Assembly (NCBI GenBank): GCA_034696485.1
Contig: JAQIWT010000487.1
Span: forward strand, 1-19,354
Direction of reading: 5' to 3'
Source of the DNA: Isohypsibius dastychi
Lineage: Eukaryota > Tardigrada > Eutardigrada > Parachela > Isohypsibiidae
DNA: 19,354 nucleotides
In this document: positions 19,352 through 19,354 of the stretch, piece by piece
Layout of the letters: the number at the start of each line of letters is the position of its first letter
How positions within the stretch are numbered: position 1 is the stretch's first letter
Made by a program: the position numbers and the translations under genes
Notes under the pieces: model-generated
What the model was told of the DNA's origin: nothing
What the model saw: the letters and a program-made list of their open reading frames with translations, nothing else
Databases searched by the model: none

Positions 19352-19354
19352 ATA

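Noticed and set aside
1-19354. tRNA, rRNA, CRISPR, transposase or integrated virus
   Set aside because: No cloverleaf B-box, rRNA segments, regular spacer repeats, terminal repeats with transposase, or viral protein frames were seen on either strand.

Overview
This is animal nuclear DNA. The genes are split by GT-AG introns, mostly 48 to 150 bases long, and the proteins are metazoan: a Squid-type hnRNP, a FoxQ2 forkhead factor, a GM2-activator-like lipid-binding protein and spliceosomal cyclophilin H. Very short introns, moderate AT content and compact genes suggest a small-genome ecdysozoan, such as an early-branching nematode or a similar group. The sequence alone does not settle the species. 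I see no bacterial, viral or transposon genes. Exon models were built by hand from splice signals, phase and protein similarity; all five complete models keep one open frame through every junction.

Layout, left to right. 1-913 (+): 3' end of a coiled-coil gene, with a poly(A) signal just after it. 1388-4271 (+): complete seven-exon hnRNP gene (359 aa: two RRMs plus a Gly/Tyr-rich tail), with two CRE palindromes upstream. 4272-8909: 4.6 kb with no convincing gene, probably mainly upstream control DNA of the next gene. 8910-10223 (+): complete three-exon FoxQ2-class forkhead gene (353 aa) with a C-terminal EH1-like motif. 10975-11740 (-): complete four-exon secreted ML-domain gene (162 aa), convergent with the forkhead gene. 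12290-14508 (-): complete five-exon coding model for a 619 aa Ser/Thr-rich, mostly disordered protein I do not recognise. 14524-17672: 3.1 kb without a recognisable gene, containing a third CRE. 17673-18678 (-): complete eight-exon cyclophilin H gene (185 aa). 18679-19354: probable promoter DNA of cyclophilin H, a strong hairpin and a weak short ORF at the right edge.

Nothing suggests that these genes form one system. Two of them (the hnRNP and cyclophilin H) act in RNA processing, one is a developmental transcription factor, and one binds lipids outside the cytosol. The best leads are inside the hnRNP gene: a stop-free 252-base intron divisible by three, an intronic poly(A) signal and an alternative in-frame start. 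The unrecognised 619 aa protein is the other main lead.
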